Assembly: GCA_032164245.1 (NCBI GenBank) | Contig: JAVMKO010000022.1 | Location: forward strand, 12,833,845 to 12,897,844 | Reading direction: 5' to 3' | Length of the DNA stretch: 64,000 bases | DNA from: Sternotherus odoratus | Taxonomy: Eukaryota; Chordata; Testudines; Kinosternidae | Shown: one piece after another, positions 21,700-32,830 of the stretch | Layout: each line of letters begins with the position of its first letter | Numbering within the stretch: position 1 is the first letter of the stretch | The notes under the pieces: model-generated | Database searches by the model: none | Told to the model about the DNA's origin: nothing | The model's input: the letters and a program-made list of their open reading frames with translations, nothing else | Position numbers and translations under genes: made by a program

Positions 21700-22469
21700 A
21701 GCTAAATGGCATGAATGCTCTCTAAGCCACTCGTGAATCATACAGAGAGACACACCAGCCAATCGCCTCAGCCTTGCACTATCATATTCTGTTCAAGACT
21801 CTTGGACAGTGTAAGCTCATTAATCAGTTTGCCACTTCAAAGGAAAGTGGATATGCACCAACCTTTGTAATCTGAGCTGAGATTTCCCCCAATACTTCAA
21901 CCTAACACCCTGTTTTAGGTGAAACAGAAAACAGATTTATTACTACAGAAAGATAGATTTTAAGTGATTATAAGAAGCAGGCATAGAAATCAGTTGATTA
22001 CCTAAAATATAAAAATAGAAGCACATTCTAAATTCTACTGTGAACAGCGAGATTTTGAATCGAATAGTCTCTCACCCTAATAGTTGTTACAGGCAGCTCA
22101 TAGTTCCTCACTACACAGACTCTGCTCCTTTCAAACCTGGGACCAGTCTTTTTCTAGTTCAAAGTCTTTGGGTCTTCTGGGTATAGAGGTAAGGGGATGG
22201 GGTGAGGAGAGAGAGAGGCCAAGTGGCGTTGTCACTGTCCCTCTTATACTTGCTACCAACTGCTGAAAAGATCCTGGCTGTGATGTGAAGGCTAGGCAGC
22301 CTTCATTTCCTGGGAAATTTCTGGGAGAGTGGATTCTTGTTGGTGGGTCATTAACTCCTATCTGGCCAGTGATAGCTTTGGGGGCTATCTCCCAACATAT
22401 TTCAATAGCACATATAGTAATACTTCATAACTTCACATGCAATGATGGTAAATACATTCTAACAGGATA
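21700..22469 (-). repeat. Unclassified interspersed repeat (probable retroelement)
   Basis: 'acagatttattactacagaa', 'agatagattttaagtgatta' and 'taagaagcaggcatagaaat' match a phrase I recall as common in turtle genomes ('aagtttattaactacaaaga tagattttaagtgattataag'), and the later 'tctttttctagttcaaagtc', 'tgggtatagaggtaagggg' continue it. Class (LTR or LINE) and ends are unresolved; the orientation is a guess. It runs directly into the CR1 copy. Confidence 0.4.
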
Positions 22470-23025
22470 TTTAGGGGGTTGAATAGGTCCGATATGAGGA
22501 GAGATTAAAAAGGCTAGGACTTTTTAGCTTGGAAAAGAGGAGGCTAAGGGGGGGATATGATAGAGGTATATAAAAATTGAGTGCTGTGGAGAAAGTGAAT
22601 AAGGAAAAGTTATTTACTTGTTCCCGTAATATAAGTAGGGGGCCACCAAATGAAATGAATGGTCAGCAGGTTTTAAACAAATGAAAGGAAGTTCTTCACA
22701 CAACACACAGTTAAGCTGTGGAACTCCTTGCCTGAAGAGGTTGTGAAGCCTAGGACTAGAAGAGGGTTTAAAAGAGAACTGGATAAATTCATGGAGGTTA
22801 AGTCCATTAATGGCTATTAGCCAGGATGGGTAAGGATTGGTGTCCCTAGCCTCTGTTTGTCACAGGGGGGTGATGGATGGCAGGAGAGAGATCGCTTGAT
22901 CATTACCTGTTAGGTTCACTCACTCCAGGGCACCTGGCATTGGTCACTGTCAGTAGACAGGATACTGGGCTGGATGGACCTTTGGTCTGACCCAGTACGG
23001 CCTTTCTTATGTTCTATTCTTATGT
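22470..23025 (+). mobile_element. CR1 LINE 3' end, sense (about 550 bp)
   Basis: Sense CR1 3' region: 'gatatgaggagagattaaaa', 'ggctaggactttttagcttg', 'gggggatatgatagaggtat', 'gtggaactccttgcctgaag', 'gatggcaggagagagatcgc', 'ggacctttggtctgacccag', closing with 'cttatgttctattcttatg', the short 3' repeat typical of CR1. It covers the end of ORF2 in degraded form plus the 3' UTR. 5'-truncated. Forms an inverted pair with the next copy. Confidence 0.88.
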
Positions 23026-23136
23026 AAGATTCCACAGATCAAGACTTGAAAAATGAAACCTCACAAGTCATGCATTGTACAAAACTTCATAATCCTATGG
23101 CAGTGGTGACTATGGGGGCTCCACAGTGCTAATTTA

Positions 23137-23390
23137 CATAAGAACATAAGAACATAAGAACGGCCATACTGGGTCAGACCAAAGGTCCATCTAGCCCAGC
23201 ATCCTGTCTACCGACAGTGGCCAGTGCCAGGTGCCCCGGAGTGAGTGAACCTAACAGGTATGATCGAGCGATCTCTCTCCTGCCATCCATCACCCCCCTC
23301 TGACAGACAGAGGCTAGGGACACCATTCATTACCCATCCCGGCTAATAGCCATTTATGGACTTAGCCTCCATGAATTTATCCAGCTCTCT
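23137..23390 (-). mobile_element. CR1 LINE 3' end, antisense (about 254 bp)
   Basis: Starts with three copies of the CR1 terminal unit ('acataaga' repeats at 23137-23160), then 'cggccatactgggtcagacc', 'gacagtggccagtgccaggt', 'ctctcctgccatccatcacc', 'agacagaggctagggacacc', 'gaatttatccagctctc'. Same subfamily as the facing copy at 22470-23025, closely similar over the whole length. Confidence 0.88.
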
Positions 23391-24479
23391 CTAATTTGGG
23401 GTATAGTGTCACACCATTTTGTTCCAAAATTTCTTGCGCGCACACTGATATGCCCTCCCCAAATAAGGACTAAGTGAATTGGTAGAAACAGGTTTTAAAG
23501 TGAATGTCAGTAAGCAGTTTAACATAATTTTATAATTTGCAAGGCATTTAACATTTAGTTAAATTTCTAAAGCAAAATTGCCTATTTTCACTGTCTAGGT
23601 GTTCCTGATAATTGATTATTACATATTAACTAAACTAGCCTGTTTGCAGGCTAGAGGATTCCAATCTCCAGTCCTGACATGCTGGCATTTTACACTAGTG
23701 CTACACTTCACTTATTATTTATGGTTAACTTTAAAAAAGGGTTACACTGAACTGCCAACAAACGGGAAAGGTGGCTACTTGCTATCCAGAGAGCTTTCTC
23801 ACTGACTATTCATCTACTGGTGTCAAGGTGCAATGGGCTGTTAAGAGCCTTCTGGAAGAGAGCACACATTAATACAGAGTGTCATAGAATGCCAGGCACT
23901 GCTGTCCTCTCTTATTGAAAGAGAGGTGAAATATGACACCATGTCATGTTCCAGTTTTTGTCCCTTAACCTAAAGCGCTGAGGTATGGCTCCTTTTGGGG
24001 TGGCTTAGCTGGAACCTCTTCATATGAGCACTTGAGATTTTCTCTCATGCAGTTGTTTTGCTATTTCATTCCTTTTTCTGTGTAATAATTACTGAAAGAA
24101 TGGAGATGTTCCAGCACAAAGACAAATATGCTAATCAGCTGCTGTTTGCAGAAAGCCCTGGGAGGTGATGCTCCTAACAGAATCTGATGAAAGGGAAGAT
24201 TTTGGAAGCCCCCCCCCCCAAGGGTGTTGAGGAAGAATGTGCTAAAGATTGCAAGGTGCTAAAATACTATGGTGATTGGGGCCCTATTAGTACCTAAGAC
24301 GGGAGCTGCACCTTGATGTCCTGCCAAGTTCCATTTATGGCTCAGAGAGGGTTGGTTCTTGCCTTGATATTTTTAATAAAATGCAAAAGTCATCTCCACA
24401 GGCAGAAGGGTATCACACTGCAGTGGAAAAGCCATGCTGCCTAGGGGATGTGAGGATATTTTGCCAAACTTGTACGCTA
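23391..24479. other. Unique non-coding stretch
   Basis: No gene seen. Contains a C run at 24210-24219. Confidence 0.35.
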
Positions 24480-24774
24480 GTCACAAATGGGTTTTTAAAA
24501 AAACTATTTTTAAAAAATATTTGAAAATGATCAGGCGCTTAGCTGAAAAAATAAAAATGCAAATACCAACTCACCCACCCCCAAAAAACAGGGGTTTGGA
24601 AAAAAATTAAACTTTTTCAGTTTTGACAAAAAAGCAAAATAAGTTTGGGAAGGAGTCTTGAAAACTCAAAATTCTGAGGAAATGGAAATGTATTTTGCAA
24701 AAATGTGCATTTTGTCTAAAAGCCATTTCCTGCCCAAAAAATAATCCTGATTCCAAATTTTCAGCCAGTTCTAG
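24480..24774. repeat. AT-rich MITE, 'gccagttcta' end
   Basis: The right end 'ccaaattttcagccagttcta' (stops 24774) is the reverse complement of the left ends seen at 36469 ('tagagctggttgg') and 60396 ('tagggctggttgaaaatt'). The interior is A/T-run rich ('ttttcagttttgacaaaaaa', 'tattttgcaaaaatgtgcat'). Left end not certain. Confidence 0.45.
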
Positions 24775-26517
24775 TATATTGGCAGATGAGCACTCCTAAA
24801 GGATGAAATTCACTCAACACAAGGCTTATGCACCACTTAATTATTGAGGGCTTCAGTGAGCGTGCATATTTTCTCATCAGTTCTGGCTGGGGTAGATCTG
24901 AAAAGCACCGTGGGGTCCTCAGCAGCCCTGACTCATGCATCTCTCCATGAACTCTGTGACTCACTGGGTTCTCTCTGATGCTGTTCTGAATGCTCTCGAG
25001 TCCCATGCCAGCTCTCAATGCACACTGACTCACTATCTTGATTATTTTTAAATCTTATTCTTCCACGGTTATCTTTTGTCTCTTGAGATTTCTATTTGGG
25101 TCTCGTTATGCCTTTTCATGAAGGGGATCCTTGCTCTTGATCGGTTATTCAGGAATGTTTCTGTGCATCTGCATAACAACTCTTGAATTTATAACACAGT
25201 GCATCAGCAAACAGCAGCTACAATTGCTTTCCTAAACATGTGAAGGAAAATGCCAGGTTTGGAGCTCGGTGTCTCTCAAAGAACATTTCTCATGGGCATT
25301 TTATTATCAGGGCCCTGATTGTTAATAGTTACACCTCACTTACACTGAGATTTTTGAGGATAAATGGTTAGGTGTCGTGATAGATGGACTTATCTCCTAA
25401 TTAAGAAAAAGTACTGTGTATTTATTTGAAAAAAATCATCTACGTTTACAGACGCAAACACACTTCCACCCAGCTCTGGTTCTAGCTTTGTCTGCCTTGT
25501 GTACCACATCCTACCTGGACCTTTATACAGGAAATAGAGGCATCTAGTGGCTGAGTCATATACTTAAAGTAAACAAACAATTACAGAAGGAAGACTCAGA
25601 TGCAGATCTTAACAGTCTGATGAAATGAGTTCATCTGCTGCTTTTTAATATCTTAGATAAATTGATGCTGCTCAAATCCCACTCCTTAGTTAATGAGGCA
25701 GAGGAGATTACCACAAACCAAGGAGACACGCAGGGAGTCTTCTATGAAGAAGCCTGAAAGTGAGGGAGGCTTTGTATAAAACACTTTAAATTTGCTTTTA
25801 TTTGTTAGCAATAGCTTCTGGCAAGATGAATAATTTGGGAGTGAAGAATATATTTTGAGATCGAGCAGGATCCCTTGATGTGAAACTAATTTGTTGTCAA
25901 AAAGTTAGATTCAGAAGTTGCATTTTATTCTGAGCGCACTAATGGAATGTAAATACATATACTGGGTCTGATTCTCCTCCATTTTCTGCTGCTCTCATTT
26001 CATTGAGCTCAGAGGAGTAACACTGACAAAGCCGATGTGCAAAACCATCCCCCATATTTTCATGCTGATGGGTTAACAGATAGCAGTGGTCCCATATTCT
26101 GCAGTTAAGAGTCGCAGCAGTGACTTCGGCACTGTTTGGAAAAAGACTTCTGGCATTACCAGGCTTGATTGCAGATTTGCAGTGGAGGTTTACACTGAAG
26201 ATCAGAACCAGACTGGAGTTGATGTGGGGCCTGCATTATTGCTCTGTCAATGTTCAGTAATTGAGTCTATCTTTTATGTTTGAAGACCTAATTATTCTAA
26301 TAATTTAGAAATGAATATTTGTGCCACCTATTTCTGAAGAAATTTATATTTTACATGTAGGAAAAATCATCTCACATACTTCATTGGAGAGTGCAGACCA
26401 CACTGTGCAGCCCTAGAACATATGACATCCTAGCTAGAATAGTGAGAGCTATGGCTATAAAAGTGTGTGAATCATTGTATGAGCCAGGAAACAGGCAGTA
26501 TTTGTACTCCGTATAGC
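24775..26517. other. Unique non-coding stretch
   Basis: No gene recognised. 25961-26030 ('actgggtctgattctcctcc', 'gagctcagaggagtaacac') looks like a decayed member of the palindromic repeat class. Confidence 0.35.
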
Positions 26518-26917
26518 TTCTTTTTCAAAACTCTCTGACCTGTAAGACTTACTCCTTGTGGTGCATTCTGGAAAAAAACATGGAGGTCTGGGTGTGGGAG
26601 GTCTCCCTGCTGAGCTCTGACCCACACCCTGCTGAGTCCCAACCATCTTCACTTGGACCCTCTGCAGAGTCCCATTACCTTTGCAACCCTCCCTCTCCCC
26701 CCTGCCAGCTCCTCTACATACAGATCCCCTCGACAACTGGATTCCCTCTGCACTAAGACCCTCCACACTTGGATCCTGCCCACACCTGGTGTGCCTGGCA
26801 TGGAGGGGGAGGGCCCTGGGGAGTTTCTAGGGCAGCCCCCTGTGTTAGGGTTGGGTGCAGCCTCACTGCTGAGTCCGTTGAACAAAATGTTAAACAAATG
26901 ATGTGGATGATGGGATG
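26518..26917. repeat. GC-rich degenerate repeat, unclassified
   Basis: Pyrimidine-rich sequence in which related phrases recur: 'cacttggaccctctgcagag', 'caactggattccctctgcac', 'cacttggatcctgccc', and 'ctgctgagctctgaccc', 'ctgctgagtccc' (twice). I read it as a decayed tandem or LTR-like repeat of a kind recalled from turtles. The overlapping open frames on both strands arise from this biased composition and are not genes. It meets a CR1 at its right edge. Confidence 0.35.
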
Positions 26918-27523
26918 TATTGCACCCTCAGCAAGTTTGCAAATAACATTAAGCTGGGGAGAGAAGTAGATACACTGGAGGGGAGGGATAGGGTCCAATG
27001 TGACCTAGACAAATTGGAGGATTGAGGCCAAAGACATCTGATGAGGTTCAACAAGGACAAGTGCGGAGTCCTTCACAAATTAGAGAGTCCAGTGGAGGGC
27101 AACAAAAATAATTAGAGGTCTGTGGGACATCACTTTTATGAGGGAGAGGCTGAGGGAGCTGGGATTATTTCATCTGCAGAAGAGAAATGAGGGGGGGGGG
27201 TGATAATAGCCTTCAACTACCTGCAGGGGGATTCCAAAGAGGATGGTGCTAGGCTGTTCTCAGTGGTAGCAGATGACAGAACAAGGAGTAATGGTCTCAA
27301 GTTTCTGTGGGGGGTCTAGGTTGGATATCATGAAACACTATTTCACTAGGAGGGTGGTGAGCACTGGAACGGGTTACCTAGGGAGGTGGTGGAATCTCCA
27401 TCCTTAGAGGTTTTTAAGACCCGGCTTGACAAAGCCCTGGATGGGATGATTTAGTGGGGGATTTGTCCTGCTTTGAGATGACCTCCTGAGGTCTCTTCCA
27501 ACCCTAATCTTCTATGATTACCT
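26918..27523 (+). mobile_element. CR1 LINE 3' portion, sense (about 600 bp)
   Basis: Begins inside degraded ORF2: 'aataacattaagctggggag', 'gtccaatgtgacctagacaa', 'gatgaggttcaacaaggaca' correspond to the reverse-transcriptase-distal coding part, here frameshifted. It then runs through 'cctagggaggtggtggaatc', 'gacaaagccctggatgggat', 'gacctcctgaggtctcttcc' to 'ttctatgatt', the CR1 terminus. A G run sits at 27191-27200. Not coding now. Confidence 0.88.
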
Positions 27524-27822
27524 CCCCCACCTTGTCTCTCTAGTATCCTGAGGCAAACACTGGTACTACAACTACACTGCAAACAACTTTTGTAATTATA
27601 GACCGTCCCAACTGGTGGTAATATAGGAGTGGAATAATTGTCTGAGTCACTTGATTGGTGAGCTTAGCGATAACACGGGAGATGGCAAGCCTTAATAAAT
27701 TGTTCTCAAAGGCTTTGGGGGACCCTCAGGTAAACAGGTGCTATAGAAATCATGGTCAACGCCTCAGCAGCAGTAAATTGCTGTAACTCTATTAAAGTCA
27801 CAATCATTATCATGCTTTGCTA
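27524..27822. other. Unique non-coding stretch
   Basis: Nothing recognised. Confidence 0.35.
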
Positions 27823-27886
27823 GCCAGATCCTCAACGGATGTAAATTGAAGTCAGTGGTGATACACTGATGCACGCCAGTTGAGGC
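27823..27886. repeat. Palindromic 'gccagatcctca' repeat
   Basis: 'gccagatcctcaacggatgt' then 'aaattgaagtcagtgg' and 'gcacgccagttgagg'. The outer words 'cctcaac' and 'gttgagg' are complementary. Member of the dispersed palindromic class. Confidence 0.45.
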
Positions 27887-29649
27887 TCTTGTTAAGTATT
27901 ATAATTACTTTATCGGTCTTGTTGAATAGCCTCCCTCTCTTAGCCTGGAGCTTCAGCCTTTTGCTCTCCAAGGGAGGAACTAAGCCATTTGCAAAGTTGC
28001 ATGCAGCACAAGTCGTTTCTAGATTATCTGACGAAATGTAGGATGGCTGTCAAATGCCTGTGTGTGCTGAGTAAACAGGAGCGCATCATAAAGACTTAAT
28101 TATAAAACCTAATGGTGTAAGACTCTTATGATTTGTGGAAAATTGGTCATTAACTGCAGGGGTATGAAAAACAAACATTTTTTTCCTGGCATTTCCATTC
28201 AGCCGCGCTGAACAAACACACAATGGAAAATTTAGAAATGTAACGAATTATTCAAAGTGGCAAATATAATGGGCTCATTTTTATGGGGCTTGTTTCTAGA
28301 GGCTTGAGTGAGTTTGGCTAACAAATTTACAGCCCAAATTATAATGAAAACTTGAGCGTTTCCCCACAATTGAAGAAATTAGCATGCTCTTCATCTGCTT
28401 TGCTTTGGAGCTGCTGGCCAGAGACCGATTAACCTCTGCATCTGATTGAAAAAGAACAGAGATCAGGAAATCGAGTATTAACCCTTCAAACACTGAGTTC
28501 CATACAATGGAAGCTGGGGATAGCTGGACAGATGTATATATCGAATATATTCAAATGTTCTTGGTTTAATTCAAATGCAAGGTCAACAGTCAAGACATGC
28601 AAGAGGAATGAGGCTTCATTCTCACATTTACATTACTTTCACACTGATTGAATTGGAGTTACTCCAGATTTTGCTTGTGGAAAAAGAGAGCAGAAACAGT
28701 CCCAAAATTTCCATACATCATTCACTTGCAGGATCTGCAGCTGTAGCTTTCTGCAGCATGGTCCTGAGCACCCACTACAAATATCAACTCTGCTCTGCTC
28801 AGCTTCCTGTTAAGGAAGGTTATTGGACTGAGATTAATTTCAGGTGTTTTTTTTTTTAAATGCTGAAATAAACCAGAAACTTTCAAAACTGGCTTTTAAT
28901 CAGAATGATGCATGTTGTGGGTCTCTAATCTGAATCTGTGAGCAATGGTTTTTGTCCAATCTAATACACGGATAGCAAGAAATAGGTCATTTTTAATTAA
29001 CTGCAGTTAACTTGGTTGATTCCCCTCTCCCAAATGTGTGTCTACTTGTAATATCAATCATCAAATAGCCTTTCCCAGAGCAATTATTCTAACAAACTTG
29101 GTTGCTATCATAGTTAACAATTTTCATAGTAATGCATTAATTGCCCCCCGGCTTTTACCTACCCTCTAAACAACAAGCTAGGTATTAGTTTCTGGTAGTA
29201 ATTGATTTCAGGGGACTTAGCACTTAATTACATTTCAGCAAAGTCTGTTTTGAATCCTTGGAGGAGTGAGACACTTTAGGTTTGGCTTTGACTGTAACTT
29301 GTTGAAGGGATCTGAGTAAATTATTCCATTCATTCTTAAGATCACTTATCGTGAGATTTTGTCACTGCTGTTTTATCTTTGCCCAAAAGAGCTCACCCTA
29401 GTTGTAAGGTTTACATTAATAAGTAAATCTGCTTTAAAAATAATTATTACATTGTGAATGCATTTCAGCCGCAGGTGGCATAAGGTCTCCTTGGATAACT
29501 GGCATATCAATCCGTAAAGCCATTGAAATGGTGCGGGATGTTTGGGGATGAAATACGCTACATAAATGCAAGGTTGTTATCATTTGTACTCCTCCACCTT
29601 GTGTTTCACCATAATTGCACATGTATTGACCATTCTGCTTCAAAAGAAC
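27887..29649. other. Unique non-coding stretch, partly AT-rich
   Basis: No gene found. 28060-28320 and 28970-29240 are low in repeats and rich in TAAT/TTAATTAA words. A T run lies at 28848-28857. Confidence 0.35.
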
Positions 29650-30112
29650 AGGGACTACCAGATTGGATCAGAGAGGGAGAGGTTCGATCTAGCCCATTAT
29701 CCTGGTTTTGCATGAGGCCAATATCAGCTGTTTCCAAGGAAGGTGTGAAATACCCCAAGTAGTCAAGGAAGGGAAATCTTTCCCCAGCAAAGGTTTCTTC
29801 CTGACCGCCATCAGTTTGAGATGGGCTTAAGCCTGGAAGCACAAGTGTTTCTATCCTTTCCAAAACTCCCCCCACCTCCCCATCCAATATTTACAATGCT
29901 AACTCCAGCTAGCCGTGTTCTCCATATAAATATCTAATCCTGCTAAGCTCTTGGACTCATTAGATCTTGTGGTGAGGAGTCCTAAAGGCTAACCGTGCAT
30001 GGTGTGAGAAGTATTTTTAAATCACATTTGAATTTGCTGCTTTTCAATTGTATTGAAAACCCTCTTGTTCTTGTATAGTTATTGTACTATAAGACAGGTT
30101 AGATAGCATTTT
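29650..30112 (-). mobile_element. Older CR1 LINE 3' portion, antisense
   Basis: 'gatctagcccattatcctgg', 'ggtttcttcctgaccgccat', 'tttgagatgggcttaagcct', 'agtgtttctatcctttccaa', 'atataaatatctaatcctgc', 'taagctcttggactcattag' and 'gctgcttttcaattgtattg' reproduce, in order, the antisense of an older CR1 subfamily seen across birds and turtles. Internal gaps and substitutions indicate age. Confidence 0.72.
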
Positions 30113-32574
30113 CCTTGACTGTAAATCCAAACTTGCATCCAGCTTTAGACAAGGAAACTAACATATATATTTTTGAGAGAATTAGTAGATGTTTCATAAG
30201 CCTTGTAAGATCCTCTGATGTCTGACATTACCTAGCGGCAAAGCAGTTATTAATACTGGGGTTGACTTTCAAGGCCACAAAGAAGCGTTAGGGATTCACA
30301 GCAGCCAGTAGGAGTTGGATGCCTGATTCCCCTGTGCTTTAGAAAATCTGCCCTATTATATGACAGAGAAGTCTTTAGTAGAGTGTCAATCTGCAACCCT
30401 AAACCAGGGACCCACTGCCCCAGTTAAGAAAGTACAACAATGAACTCAAACTTCAGGAGGATTGTTTTCAAAACAGGGCTTAAGGGGTAGATTGGCCTTG
30501 TTCTGCCCTATGCACAGGAGTGGATTTAACCCCAAATTAATAAATTGGGTATAAATGCCCCTTTGAACTGCTTTCCGTTGTCAGAATCTTCCTAACCAAG
30601 CACTGCTCACCGGAGAGGACACAAAACATGCTAGGGGTAAAACGAGTTAATTTAAAATGGCTTCTCCTATTGTACTTGCTGCTGGATGAACAATTTAATG
30701 ATCTGAACAGCTTCTAGGGAGAACCCAGAACCCTGTGTGTAAAACCCAGAGGCTCTTTTACTGTCAGATTTCTTTTATGGGAGGGAAGCTGAGAAAGTTC
30801 TCTTCATTCTTGTCCCATTGTAGCTGCAGGCTTACTATTCCTTCCAAGAAAAAGGCCTCATCACTCAAATATTCTGGAAATGCATATGATCAGCTGTATC
30901 AAAATCACTCATTAAGAAATAATGAAAATCCAGGCTTGGTGTACACTGTGTGGGGAATTTACTTCGGTGGATTCCCCTCCCCACCACCTCTACAAAAGGT
31001 TGTCTAGGAAGAGGATGGAGGATTGGGGGGAGGCATCATTTGAAATAGAATATTTGGCAAGAGAAGAAGCCATCACTTGGGATGAACAGGTCTAACGAGC
31101 ACATTTAAAAGAAAGCCAGTGTGATCAATGTAATGGGCCTGATTCTCTTTTTCACATTGGTGTTACTCTATTGGCTGTAGTGCAGACATTCCTGATATTC
31201 GCTGGTGCTGGAGATCAGAACTGGTCCCAGCGTGTGTAGAAAGAGAAGTTGCTTTAGGTGATTTGGTGGCCAAGTTCTGCTCTCAGCTACGCTGGAGTAA
31301 ATCTGGAGAGACAGTTAGTGGAGTTTGTCACTGAGACTAGAGCACAGCCTGTTATATATTCCAGTTTGCTCCTAATCCATCCAGTATCGACCAGGCAGGG
31401 GCATCGATCCTTTCCCTACTGCACAGCACATAGCTGCCCCTGCCTGATCTCTCCTAGGCAGAATCAAACATCTACATGATCAGGTATTGAAATCCAGTTC
31501 TTGTTACTTGGGGAAAATCATGGGCTGGGTGCACTGTGCAGTGATTACACCCGCACTGTGCCAGTGCCAAAAGTTAGCAAATCAGACACACTTGACACAA
31601 GTGAAGTGACAATATAAGGTGCAAGGAAGAGGAGACTTTGACTCCATATCCTTATGACAGTCTTGTACTGCCCCTCTTTTTTACCTGTACCCTTCCTCTA
31701 CTCATGAGCAAACTCCTCCATCACTCGAACAAACTCATGCCAAACTTGAGCCCCTCTTATGACCACCTTATCAGTGATTCTGTTGTAGTGGGAAGAGACA
31801 AAAGGCAGTAATAGAAACAGGATGCATTACACCTCAGATTACTTTTTCAACAAATGTCGTTTTAAAATGGACCCTCAGCATCATATGGAGGTGCCCAATG
31901 GGATTGTTGTTTGATGGCACGTGTATCAGATCAAAGATCAGTGCATTAATTAAATAATTTGCAGGTTCCAGGACAGTGCAGGCAAAGGAATTTTAAAATG
32001 TTAACTCAAGGACCAGTGAAAACATGCTCTGCACAGGCTACATTTTCAAAAGGTTATGAGGATATGAAATGGGAAGGGCCAGAGATTTTTTTTTCATACT
32101 TGAAAAAGTGACAAAACACTAAAGGTTGCAAAAGTAGCATGACCTGAAGACACTAACACTTATTGAAATGTCCTCTCAGAATACACCAGAAAGCAGGGTT
32201 GCAATATTTAAGGCTACAAATGACCATCACCTGTATCAAGCCTGGGCAGGGTTTAATTGCGTAATGGTAACTCTTCATTGGATCACACACAACCTCATCC
32301 AAAGCAGTCAGCCTGAAAGACTACTGTTCTATTTATATATGTTCTTGTACTGCACTCGCCCCTGTAGTATCTGACGTCAAGTAGCTATAGCTCAGACCAA
32401 TGAGTAGCATGCACACAAGGAGTAAAGCAAGATATTAAGGTGTTCATGGCAAAGTGAAACATTCTTCACATGTCCAAAAATATATCCATAAAAAGGATTC
32501 TTCTGTCAAAAGATAAGATGATATGGCCCAGCTCACTGATTCTTAAAAGCTTCTGTGTAATTTACCTTTGAAAG
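30113..32574. other. Mostly unique non-coding stretch
   Basis: 30285-30355 ('gttggatgcctgattcccct', 'ttagaaaatctgccct') and 31136-31228 ('gggcctgattctctttttca', 'gagatcagaactggtccc') look like decayed palindromic-class repeats. A 45-bp segment at 32076-32120 recurs at 33015-33057. No gene recognised. Confidence 0.35.
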
Positions 32575-32830
32575 GTTAGTGCAGGCAACTTGGGAGTCAA
32601 GACTGCTGCATTCTGTTCTAAGATCTTCCACTGATTTACTGAGTTAGGTTAGTGACCTGCCCAAGTTAACTCTACTTAACAACCCACTTCCTGCTAAACT
32701 GGCTTCCCCATCCCTATACTGCACATAACAATCTTTAAATCCCAGAGGCATTGTAAGGATTACCTAATGATGGCAAAATATTTTGAGTTCTTTTGATGAA
32801 AGGTGCTTTAGAAGTTCAAAGCGTTATCAT
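32575..32830 (+). repeat. MIR/CORE-SINE, sense, decayed
   Basis: 'gggagtcaagactgctgcat', 'gttaggttagtgacctgccc', 'aagttaactctacttaacaa' and the later 'ggcattgtaaggattaccta', 'aatattttgagttcttttga' track the MIR head-to-tail order with an insertion or divergence in the middle. Confidence 0.45.

Noticed and set aside
26455..26998. Cluster of open frames on both strands
   Set aside because: They arise from the pyrimidine-rich degenerate repeat and have no domain content.
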